Positions 9,356 to 20,100 of a DNA stretch of 33,779 nucleotides are shown here, piece after piece. Origin of the DNA: Nemertoderma westbladi (Eukaryota; Xenacoelomorpha; Nemertodermatida; Nemertodermatidae); NCBI GenBank assembly GCA_032718475.1, contig JAUCBJ010007425.1, positions 1 through 33,779 on the forward strand. Direction: 5' to 3'. Position 1 is the first letter of the stretch, and the number at the start of each line of letters is the position of its first letter. The notes beneath the pieces are model-generated. The model saw only the letters and a list, made by a program, of their open reading frames with translations, ran no database searches and was not told the DNA's origin. Made by a program: the position numbers and the translations under genes.

Positions 9356-10633
9356 TTAACATGATATTGAGGATTGGGAAAGTGAAAGAAAATTTGTAAG
9401 CTCTTTTTTGAATGAGAGGAAGCTTGCTGATTGGCGTATGGCTATTGGGATATTATTCCATACCGTTGGTGCCTGTACACTGATTGCTTGTTTTGCAATT
9501 TGCAGTCTTTTGCGAGGAATGTCACAGTTATTGTTTGTAGAGTTTCGTGTCTGGTGGTCATGGATAGATGTTGTAAATCTTAGTAGTGATGGAAACAAGT
9601 CAGTGGGAAGTATGTTGTGAGTATATTTGTAACATAAAGATCCCACTTCCTTTATAAAAATTGACTGTATTGTTAGTGGGTTAAAGTTGATGTTGCCCCT
9701 AGATATGACAATTTGTTTGGCCCTTTGCTGTAGACGGTGAAGAGTTCCTATAGTCGCTGTCGGGTTGTCTCTATTATGATGCCTACGTTTTCTTTTGTAT
9801 GGCCGGTTTGATGCAGTATTGTTGGTTGGTAAAGGTACTGAATATGAGCTTCCACCTTGAAAGGCCCAGATAGCATTACAGTAATGAAGGTATGGGTTTA
9901 TTATGGTATGGTAGAGTGTAGTCAGAACGTGTGGTGTTGTGAAATTTTTTACCTTGTTCAGGATACCTATGTTTCTGCTTAGTTTAATGCGAATGTTTTG
10001 ATAGTGCGATTTCCATGTTAATCTTTCATCAATGAGGACACCTAGAAATTTGATAACTTTGTGTTGTTCAATTTGTGTACCATTGATGTTAATGGCATTT
10101 TTACCAGTTTTAAGTAGGTTTTCTTGTTTATTATTTGTCCTGAATATTATATAGTTACATTTTTTAGTATTTAGTGATAGTCTGTTTATTTTGAACCAAA
10201 CTGAAAGTTTTTCCAGTTGGATATTTACTTCTGTTATCATTTGCTGCAAATCATTGTCGCTAGTTAATATATTTGTATCATCGGCAAATAATATAAATTT
10301 TAATTTTTCGGAGACATTGACAATATCGTTACAGTAAACAATGAAATGGAGGGGACTTAGTAGCGATCCCTGGGGTAATCCTATATTAAGTTTTCGCTTC
10401 GTTGATTGATCGGATCCTATTGCAACAAATTGTTCTCTATCAGTAAGATAGTCTGTAATCCAAGCGAGAGCTTCTGATCGTATTCCATAGTGGTGTAATT
10501 TTTGTAGTAAGATGTTATGGTTAACAGTGTCAAAGGCTTTAGATAAGTCAAGAGATACTGCTATTGTAAATTCACCATTGTCCATAGCTGTTGCTATGTT
10601 CTCAACTATAGATACTGTAGTACAGTAGTGCAT
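9356..10633 (-). pseudogene. LINE reverse transcriptase, C-terminal part after a frameshift
   Basis: This frame continues the polyprotein after the break near 10610-10635. It carries the RT palm: LDLSKAFDTVNHN (motif A), GLPQGSLLSPLHF (motif B) and the catalytic FADD box (FADDTNIL). These are followed by FLGVLIDERLTW and a C-terminal domain ending in a run of basic and serine-rich residues. An unusual Asn/Arg/Lys-rich stretch interrupts the C-terminal region after NAIWAF. The catalytic aspartates are intact, so the RT domain itself is only disabled by being separated from its N-terminal part. The apparent ATG at the start is internal to the RT and probably not a genuine initiation site. Confidence 0.88.
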
Positions 10634-12809
10634 GTACTGTCGAGCGTTTGTTTCTAAAACCGTATTGTGCGGATGTTAATATGGCTTGTTTAAATAGATA
10701 GTCGCTCAGTTGTGAGTAAACAATTTTTTCGAGAATTTTGGAGAAATACGGTAAAACGGATATAGGTCTGAAATTTTCAACTAATGTTCTATTGTCAGCC
10801 TTGTATATTGGGGTAACACGGGCTGTTTTCATTTTGTCTGGCACAATTCCACAACTTAGAGACAGGTTTATAATATGTGTAAGTGGGTTGGCTATAATAC
10901 CGATGTTAGGTTGTATCGTATTTGCAGGGAGACAATCATAACCTGGGCTGGTATTTTTATTAAGCGATTTTGCAGTTAATATTGTTTCAGCTGGGAAGAT
11001 AGAGGTGAAACATGTTATGTAGTTCTGATTGTTTAGTGGTGTTAAGTAATCTAGAGGTGAGCCTGGAATAGTCTGTATTTCTGAATCTTTTTTCTTGCCT
11101 ATGTTTGTAAAGAAATCGTTAAATGCGTTTGCTATATCAGTTGGTTTCGTGTATGTGCGGGAGTTGTGTGTGATCATAGTAGGGGCTGTACGTTCTTTCG
11201 ATTTGTGTATTAGGGTGCTTATTTCTCTCCAAACGCTGCGAATGTTGTTTTTTTTCAAGTCTAGTACCTTGTTGAAATGATTTTTCTTAGCTGTACGAAT
11301 TATACTATCTAGTGCATTACGATAAGTCTTAAATGTTTTTAGCTTGGTTGGGGTTGGGTGTTTAATGTACTTTCCGAAGAGACGGTCTCGTTTGTGTATT
11401 GATTTTAACAGACTGTCTGTAAGCCAAGGTTTAGATGGATTTTTTATTTTTATTTTCTCTATAGGGAAGGCAGCATTAAATACTGTACTGTATTTGTCAA
11501 GGAAGCTATTATATGCATCATTAGGGTTGGTCTTTTCAAAAATATCATTCCAGTTAGTTGTTTGTAGCTCAGATTTAAAAGCATGTTGTCTATCAATGTT
11601 ATGCAGCTTTCTTGTCAGAATGTATTTGGGTTTTTTTGTAGACGCAACTGTATCTATCAATGTGAAAATCGGTAAATGGTCAGATACAGATGCTATTAGT
11701 ATTCCTGATTTTATGTTGGAGGAAGAGGCGTTGGTGAAAATGTTGTCGATTAATGTAGCTGAGGTATCAGTAATGCGAGTAGGCTTAGATATACAGTGTT
11801 GGTAATTGAAGGATGTCATAAAACTAAAAAAGTCAGAGGTCAAATTGTGTGTGTTGGTCTTTAGGAGGTCAACGTTGAAATCTCCCATTATAAAACATGG
11901 TTTGTCTTCTGTATTGATTTTTGTTAGTGGTGTATTTAGTGCGCTAATGGTGTCTTGTATGTTGGTGCCAGGTGGACGGTAAACAACTCCAACTATTAAA
12001 TTTTTAGATTTTTCTCGAGGTATTTCTAGGAATAATACTTCAGTTGAAGTTATATTTTTAGGTAGATTTAAATCCTTACGTACTTTTACTGAAATGTCAT
12101 TCTGTACATAAAGTGCTACACCTCCACCTGTTGTAGTTGAGCGGGAATTTGAGTAGAGAGTATAGTTGGGTAGCTTAAATTGTTTAGTGGTATCACTATC
12201 ATCATCCTCAAGCCACGTTTCAGAGATGCCAATTAAATTAAATTTTGGGTCAATATTATCAAGGAGTTGTGTTATTTTATCAAAGTTGGCATTCAGACTT
12301 CGTGCATTGAAGTGAATAAGCGATAATTTGGGCGTTTGTTTAGTAAAATTAGAATTGAAATCGTCAGCAAAGTTATAACTGCAGTTTCGTAAGTGAGATG
12401 TGTTCGTCTCTATGTTGTGTTCTGGATTTATATTTGAGTCAAAGTCTGTTGTAGATGGTTCGGGGTCTGGTACCCTATAAGCTTCAAAGTAGAGTGCGTC
12501 TAGATAGGAGGTATCAAGGTGGGTTGGGATGCGGTAATCACGTAGTGTTAATATGTATTCTTTATCGTCTGTAATATTTAGGAATGGTAAGTTTTCAGAC
12601 AAGCAATCAGGGCAGTACCAAGGTAGGGTAGAATTTTGGAAATATCTGTAATGTTTGTTGGTTAGATTAATTGAGATACATTTTAAATGGAGCCACTTTT
12701 CTCAGTAGTCACAGCATAGGGCTGATTGGTTGTTTCTAACTTCAGAGATACATAACTTGCACGGGAATTTTGGGCCTTTACAGTGGGACTTTTCATTTAT
12801 GGACGCCAT
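10602..12809 (-). pseudogene. LINE PHD finger plus AP endonuclease and RT start, with an in-frame stop
   Basis: The likely start is the ATG at 12809-12807. A PHD-like finger follows (FPCKLC ... NQSALCCDY, stop, EKWLHLKC ... WYCPDC). The TGA at 12704-12702 falls exactly where the finger needs a cysteine (CD-x-C), so it looks like a Cys codon mutated to stop. From 12602 down the frame stays open. The AP endonuclease has FNARSL, ISETWLED (catalytic Glu), VVYRPPG, MGDFNVD and SDHLPI. The RT begins with FRPISVLPYFSKILEK and GFRNKRST, then the frame is lost near 10620 and terminates at 10602. Fusing the finger to EN and RT in one frame resembles some CR1/L2 relatives, where PHD-like fingers are known near the N-terminus. 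Confidence 0.85.
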
Positions 12810-12830
12810 GTTTATGTTTACAAGAGTTAT

Positions 12831-13141
12831 GATGAGACCAAAATGGTACCAGGATGCAGGCGCAGGGCATCTGGTGTACTTAGCGTGGGTTTGATTGCAT
12901 GCATGCACAAATAAATCAATGTAATAATAATAAAAAAAAAACAAGAACAAAATTACGAATGCACAATGTATATATTATACTGTACTATGGATAGTGCATA
13001 TCTATAAAATCTATGATTTATAATATACACTGCATGCAATGGTCTAAGTATATTGACATGGATATGCATTATTGTCGTGGCAAAATAAGTGCAAAATATG
13101 CTAGTAAATAACTGGGTAACAAACTGACATCTTGTATTGCA
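12831..13141. other. AT-rich spacer between the LINE and the BEL element
   Basis: The spacer holds a short A-rich run near 12930-12945 and otherwise unremarkable AT-rich sequence. No gene, promoter or RNA is recognised. A 22-base string near 13100 also occurs, with one mismatch, on the other side of the BEL insertion near 25723. Confidence 0.5.
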
Positions 13142-13146
13142 ATAAC

Positions 13147-14388
13147 TGTTCGCGCTTTCAGACCTTTGGCAGTTTAACCCACCAAATCAAGATGTCTTCT
13201 AGATATTAAATCTGCTTTTAGTCTATGACAAGTATTTGATTCACTACACTAGTCGAAACCAATCCGTGCGCGACCATTCACCCGCTGGATATTCCCGGGA
13301 GATTGGGTTCGACGGTTTAATTTTTATTGCTATGTAAGCCTAATGTATTATTCGACTGACAGTATTATATAATCTCTGACAATATTATTCACCTTCGGTA
13401 ATATTAACAGTTCCTTTAGGACGTGGCGCTTTATCTATATAAACAGAGTTATGACTTAAACTACTCACAACGATATGGCTTAATTATAATCCACATATAT
13501 GACGCATTCTTTAGGAATTGCTTCTTTAACAGACTCACTCATACACTATGCTGCACAATACTGCACACTAATCTGCCAATCTTCACTGATTTTAGTCACA
13601 TATAAAAGGAACACAGGCTGACTCATGTAGGGTCTATCAAATAACATTAGATTCACTTCAAACCACTTTAACATAAGTCACAATCGTTATTGGTAACCTT
13701 TCTCTCTTACCTTCGGTATATCAAGAATATTGGGTTGCGGGGTTATTTATCGTTATTCCAAATATAATAATTCATCAACCATATTATGAAGAACTGACAG
13801 TAAATAGCAGTATCAAACAACAACTGAACAGTTAGGTAGATCGGTACATCAGTACCGGTATGTCAGCAGTGAGATATTTACAGTGAGATATTCAAGTAGT
13901 TTGTTAAAGGATATATGCCCTTTATAATTAAACCTACTAGTGTACGACTAAAAAGCAGTACAGCACAAAAATACTTCCATTCCAAGCCGTTCTTTCTTAG
14001 GCTCAGGACTGAATGTAAACACTGCACATAGGCATTGCGTCATTTCTCGGAAATTTTCTGTACAAGGAGCCACAAAAACGCTCTAATTGGCTGACTGAAC
14101 TGAGAGACGCCGTAGAACAAAGGAAATCAACACGTATGAATGTCAGCTGTTAACCGTAGTCATAGTAACTACTGTTCAAGAGTAGCTATCACCCCTTTGC
14201 GTCACGAATTGCCATAGAATCATAAAATATGCCTTTCACAGTACACATACGGAGGAAATAGGTCTTAGATCCTCTAAAAACACCGATACAGCAATAATAC
14301 GGTCTCTTACACTTATTAAATCAACTACAGAGTATTTTAATGTAAAAGATAATAAAAATAACGGGGCAATTCAGCAAAGGCTTTTACA
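13147..14388 (-). repeat. BEL/Pao LTR, 3' copy of the minus-strand element
   Basis: This 1242-bp copy starts TGTTCGCGC on the plus strand and ends CTTTTACA. It matches the copy at 24391-25627 base for base, apart from five extra bases near 13980 (a small TTCCA-type duplication). On the element strand an AATAAA polyadenylation hexamer lies at 13328-13323 and a TATATAA-like box near 13378-13386. Neither is proven to be used. Confidence 0.97.
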
Positions 14389-14466
14389 CCGCTCCCAGAA
14401 AATGGGATTTTCAGTCTATAAAATATAAAAATCACAGTTTCTAAAACATAAAGATACTCTAAACAG

Positions 14467-14682
14467 TTAGTCTTTCTTACGCAGACGGCGTTTACGCAGT
14501 TTTTTGAGGCTAGCAAGAGTCTTTTTCTCTTTGGGGGGAGCCACTTTACTAGGAGGGCCATAACTCCTGGGTGAAGGGTGCAATATGATTGCATCAGAAG
14601 GTGTAGGATTGTGGTCGAGGTATCTGCCGTTTCGATATGCTTCTCCTCGAGCTGATTTTCCTCCGCTCGTAGCTGGATACGT
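14467..14682 (-). pseudogene. Possible remnant of a BEL C-terminal basic tail
   Basis: Between a TGA (14685-14683) and a TAA (14469-14467) about 70 codons are open without an ATG. They give a Pro/Ser-rich segment ending in a strongly basic tail (LKKLRKRRLRKKD). The composition looks protein-like and resembles a nucleic-acid-binding tail, so it may be the last part of a lost pol gene. No family can be named. The overlapping ATG-started frame in another phase (14337-14690) looks less protein-like. Confidence 0.25.
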
Positions 14683-16364
14683 TCATCCAAAAACTCTCGC
14701 AGAGAATAGGATCGTCCAAGTTCGATAACTTCTTAGAGATTCGGGATTTCCCAATCGAATTGAGATAAGGCCAATTCGTTTATCGATTGGACTCACTGTT
14801 ATAACTTACGTTTATCTGAACAAACGCAGGTTTCCTCCCCGATCTTTATAAAATAGCGTTTAACTCGTTTCGTACAACGCTCTCCTTCACCTTGATGAGG
14901 GGTTGTATCGCGTTAAACGTGGACGACCATACGGTTGGATAGTGATATTAGGTGTCCGCGTCACAATCCGGCTAGGTAAGATGGGCGGCTAGCTAGAAAT
15001 CACTGTCGGAGTGTTACCGATTAATTGTTAGGGTAGCACTAGATCTTTGAACAGTGAATACAGTCCGCGAGGATCCGCGACACCACCAAGATCGCAGGTC
15101 TGAGGTCCAACTAAGGAATGAGGAGGTTTGACCGAGTATTCCGGGACTCTGATCGTAGGTTTACTCCAGGATCGTTCGAGCCGAGTGAGCATAGGTGATA
15201 CGTCAACAAGTTTCGGTTTACGTGGATGTTTATGTCTTTCCGTTTATTAGTTGGGTCTAGGGCATTTATCGTCATAATACCAAAGACGCACGTCTGGTAG
15301 GGTAAACGCGGGTGATATTTATTTGTTGTTACAATGCTTCTATCAAGAATTCCAAATATACGTTGGAGTTACCGCGTCCATTTGTTTCTTAAGTGTCTTT
15401 TCTTTCGAGTCGATTTCGAATAGAATTTTCGCATTCGAATTTCCGTTTATGGTTCCGACTCCGCTGGGCAGGATATATAGTCGACATAGTCCGTATTGTG
15501 TAAATCGATAGGATGACAAGACCATCTTCTATCAACTCCGTCATATCTGCTATATATGAGTTTATCCATATTATAATGAGTTTATATTTAGGCGAGCGGG
15601 CGTCGCTGCCTACCCCAATCAACCCCGGACAGTACGAGATCCTCAGCGCCGATGTGTCGTCGCCGCTGTACTTTCGCCAACGACGTAGCCGCACAACGAC
15701 AACGACAACCGGCACAAGTCACTCAACTGTCCGTCCCAAAGGCTTAGATGTACTTCAGGTTTCCTTGGAGAGTTAGGTTACTTTTACGATTGCGACTAGC
15801 TACTGTAAACACACCTTAGCAGTAACATTCACCTATAAACTCACAAATACCACACACACAACTTGTCACAAATTACACACACTCGGGTCATTTGTCCGTT
15901 AGTCAATGCCTTCCAGAATGTCACTGTATTATTATGTATCCTTGGATACTAGTAGTGCGCTATTTATTCCCTATGTTATTCAATGGGACAAGCTTTCTAT
16001 TGTTAGTTTAACTCAATTCTAATTCTAGCGTGGTTGTTGCTATGGTGACATTATGCAAAGCTAGCGGTAGAATTAGAGTAATTCCAATGCATACAGATCT
16101 GGGATGTTATTTAATAGGAATTCTTTAATAGTCAATGTCCTGTTTATACATGACTTTAAGAATTTTATCGGCTATTAACTATGTTTGGGAGACTTTCACA
16201 CTCTCATACGCATGATAAGATAAATCTCCGCTCCCTTGATCTATTAATTAATGGAATTTTGGGAACTTTATAAATTGCGTAAAATGGCAATTTATTAAAT
16301 TCATTAAAAGGCATGAATTTAAATTTATTCCCTGAAATTTTATTATTTGATAATTAAATGGACA

Positions 16365-16675
16365 TATTTTGATTCTAGAACATGTCTAGGGACACAAGAT
16401 CCTTAATTCTAAGAAATTGTCTCTTTAAGAATATCGGTAAATGCTACGATATCTTAATTGACTAGAATTGTTGAAGGATCTGGATTTTACAGATTTTGAC
16501 TTATTTGATTTGTAAATATTAACTAATTAATATTTGAGATGGGCACCGATTTATTCCAGAACTTGTCTGGGGACGTTAACCACTGATTCTATAATTTGTC
16601 TTTCAAGTATATCGGTGGGTGCCACGATATCTTAATCGACTAGAATTACAGATGGTCAAAGGGTTTAACAGATTT
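16365..16675. repeat. Imperfect ~130-bp direct repeat inside the BEL 3' region
   Basis: Two segments, ~16365-16500 and ~16548-16675, share blocks in the same order: CTAGAACATGTCT-like, AATTTGTCTTT-like, then ATATCGGT...TGC.ACGATATCTTAAT.GACTAGAATT, and CAGATTT at the end. Divergence is clear but the order is conserved, so this is an internal duplication. Confidence 0.75.
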
Positions 16676-17192
16676 ATTTTGCGTTATACGCTACTGTTAA
16701 AGGGACATCACGCTACTATATGTATTATTTAATATACGGTATGAGAGCAATATCGCACGAAGCAATGTCAGTGTGAAGAGGCAAGTCGTTTCCAAGGTCT
16801 ACCCAGAGCTTGGTTTAGCCGAGACACGAGGATCTGAACTTTGCATTCCTAATACTCTGCCTACCAATAATACTTAAATATAGTAGTGGCTTTATTGTAC
16901 TTTAATAAGTACAGACATTTCATCTTACTGTAGTTACGTATTTATAATATAATACGGACAGTAAGGAAAGAGAAAAATAATTATTTCTTCGCCGTCGCAC
17001 TAAATATAATATAAGTAAGTATGTACGTAATAAACACGAATATATTGCACTATTCTACAAAATAATCGCTAAATAATATTCTACTAAATTAAATAAAACG
17101 ATTATAATAAAATTACATAGTAATACATACATAAATATAAAAATAATAAAATAATATAAAATAATAGAGTCACACACCCACTCCATATGTTG

Positions 17193-20100
17193 TTACGTTA
17201 TGGAGTCCCTAGATGTTTGAAGGATTAGGGAGGTGGTCGTGGGAAGAGAATCTTGCCTTCCACAGTTTCCGGAGAGTCCTCCATTCCCTTCCGATAAACA
17301 CAAACGACCGACTGGGTGATTGAGTCGCTGCATCCTGAATACAATTCCAGGTTTCCTCTTCGTCCTGGAATAGTGACGATAGAAACATCGCTCAAAGTAT
17401 ATGACGGCGTCACAAAGCCGATTCCAGGAGCTATAGTGGTCCGTCGCTCTCTGCAGGAGAGGTGAGAGTCCCTGCGAGACGTCTGATGTTCCAGAGCTCC
17501 AATCGCTCTCTCTGATCTTCATGAAGGATCCACTCGCGGAGGGGAGGCCCAGATCCACGGCGTCGTCCCTGGCAACATGTAATACCGACAGATCTATCCC
17601 GGGTTCAAATAACTCCGATCCACCCGTCCGGGTTTCAGGTTCGACTTTCTCCGCTCCCTTGGCTGGTCTAATCTCAGTCGGAGTAAGATGGGGAGGCCAT
17701 TCATTCTCCTTACTCAGGAAGTCGGGTTCACCTAACCGGTCTATAGTATCTGTCAGTTCTTGAGGAGTTGCTCCTCTGGAAGCGATGTCCGTTGGATTAA
17801 ACTTCTTGGGGCAATATCTCCATTGATCTACATTGGAGCTAAGATTGTCATTATCTGAGGAGTGTGGTGTTCCCTCAGTTGGGTCGTCTCCCTCACTAGT
17901 ATCGTCTTCCCATTCACTCACCTGGCAGACACGATCTTGAAGCAGTCTTTCCCTGAGCGTTCTACGGGAAGGTCCAGTAAGGTACCAACCTACTCTAGTT
18001 CTTACCGCATAGGTCTGTAGGGGCTGCGGTTGAGCAGGCCGTTTCTCTAATGTCTCCAGCGCCTCATGCGCGTTTTGGCCGATGAGTATTTGCACTCCAG
18101 GGTAATCAGTCTGGAATCGAGGTATGTTAAGATGTTGGATGCTCTCATCCTCGTCCCAATTATAAAGGTCTGCTTGAGTAGTAGCGAAGTTCTTTATAGC
18201 CACCATTTTCACTGACCTTATGCTATGTTCTCCTAGTTCGTCTTGTGGGGTGGACAACGCGCCTACATAATAATCAGCTGTTATTGTAGATTTCCAAACT
18301 TGCATAATGCCTGACATGTTGAGCTTAGTTTGGAACTTGGGTTGTCCAGCAAATATATCTTCGGCTAGCTCTTTATCGATGAATGTTCCTGTGCTGCCGG
18401 AGTCCAGGAGGGCGTTCACTACATAACTCCGTTTAGGTCCGTGCACCCTTACCTGCACCACAGGAAACTCTCGGATTCCTATATTGGAAGTTGGCGCTTT
18501 CCAAGATGGTTGTTGATCGGAAGTAGTTAAGGTAAGGTCGCTGTCTGTGTCTTTCTCATGTACGAGTGCTCGATACACTGCGGTGGTGTTTATTAGGTAA
18601 CAGGATTCGTTTTGGTCGGAGAACTCGTCCGTATAGAATCCTTCCATCTCAGATTGATCAGTGTCGTTCACATCACTGAATTGGACATGTAGTTCGGACT
18701 CACTTACCTGACTCGGGCTGTTTCGTTCGAATTCCGTGTGCAACAAGATATGATGTTTTGCGCCGCACTTTGCACACCTTGCGTCGGAGTTACAGGTTCG
18801 CCGTTGGTGTCCTCGTCTGAGGCAATTATAACACAACCGCTTATCCCACATGACTTCACGTCTATCCTTTAGTGATTTCCTCAGGAATTTATCACACGCA
18901 TTTAAACGGTGGGGCCCGTCGCACAGCACACATTTTGGTTTGATGTTACTTACCTTGTTTTGAGTCACATTGTGTACACTTGCCTTTTCTTCGGGTTTTC
19001 TCACCTGAATTCTCTTGGGAGACGTGGGAGGAGTTTTTCTTACCTGTTCCCTCCTGTCATTGGGTTGAGACTTGGATTTACTTACCTGATCTTTAGGCAT
19101 TTTATTGACATAAGATCTGTCAGTGTCTTTCCCGCTGTCCTCTCCTTGAGAAGTTTGGCTTTCACCGTCGTCGGTATAACATACTGGTGTTACCCTTCTC
19201 CTAGAAACGGGTTTCTCACTTACCTTGTTTTCCAGTGTCTTCTCTCTGGACTGTCTTAGGAGCTGTAATTTCACTTCTCCATCTAAGAATGACATGAGAT
19301 CAGCCATGGTAGGGTCTCGTTGTTGTTGTTCCATCATATATAACACCTTCTTATCCCAGCGTGTACCTACTCCACCCTTCGGTAAAGTAGAAGCCACTGC
19401 TCTAATAACCATAGCACTCTGATACTCATGAGACTTACCTAGCCAATCTAATTGTCTGCAGATCTCCTGAATTTCATCGGAAAACTCTATAATCCCGCTG
19501 CTAATAAACTTTCGGGGCGCTACCAACTTTGCATACAAATACCCAGCTATGTTATTCCTATTACCATACCTGATGTTTAGTGTATCCCAAACTTGTCTTA
19601 ATCCGTCTGGATGTCCAATAAACCTTAACGCCATTAACTTGGGAGATCCTTCCAAGCACTCGATGAGGTATCTAAGTTTTTCTCCATTAGATAGTACAGA
19701 GTTCTGTATGTTATCTTTGTAATATTCATTAAAAGGTAACCATTTCATCTCATCTCCATTGAACTTGACGATCTCTCCAACCTTTACCGCTTGCCGGGCT
19801 TCGGTTCTAGCCATTTGACGCGTAAAACTTTCTTGGGCCATCGTGCTATTTAATATCAAGTTATCGGTATATAAATTCCTCGGATTATGATCAGTTCCAT
19901 AGGGAATATCATTACAAACAGGTCTATAATTACCCTTAATAGGGTTCACTATAGGAGTTTCTACTTCGCTAGCAGTATAAATGCGTGTAGGCTCCACACC
20001 TTGCGCATGCAATACTTCAGACCTAACGGGTTGACACATTGTTACAGAGGGTGGTGGTATACCTCTTTGAGTATTTACTAATTTATCGCGCTCTAGCGCG

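Larger units (their letters stand above)
9313..12830 (-). mobile_element. Non-LTR retrotransposon (LINE, CR1/L2-like) on the minus strand, defective
   Basis: The element reads from a start codon at 12809 to a stop at 9356 and encodes a PHD-like zinc finger, an AP endonuclease and a reverse transcriptase in one frame. It is broken by one TGA and one frameshift. The 3' end, at low coordinates, has a short A/T-rich repeat at 9313-9354, as expected for CR1/L2-type 3' tails. No target-site duplication could be assigned and the 5' boundary is an estimate. The clade call rests on motif style only. Confidence 0.85.
14389..17192 (-). other. Non-coding 3' region of the BEL element
   Basis: About 2.8 kb separate the Gag-protease stop from the 3' LTR. 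The RT, RNase H core and integrase of an autonomous element would be expected around here, but no RT or DDE integrase motif was found on either strand. The sequence is AT-rich towards 17 kb. It contains an imperfect ~130-bp direct repeat (16365-16675) and a short basic reading frame (14467-14682), listed separately. Confidence 0.6.

Noticed and set aside
13423-13605. A 60-codon plus-strand frame that recurs identically at 24667-24849
   Set aside because: It lies in both BEL LTRs, antisense to the element, so identity reflects LTR duplication. No protein features were seen.
15343-15776. Overlapping short frames on both strands in the BEL 3' region
   Set aside because: They have no domain, low-complexity Val/Thr runs and no family resemblance.
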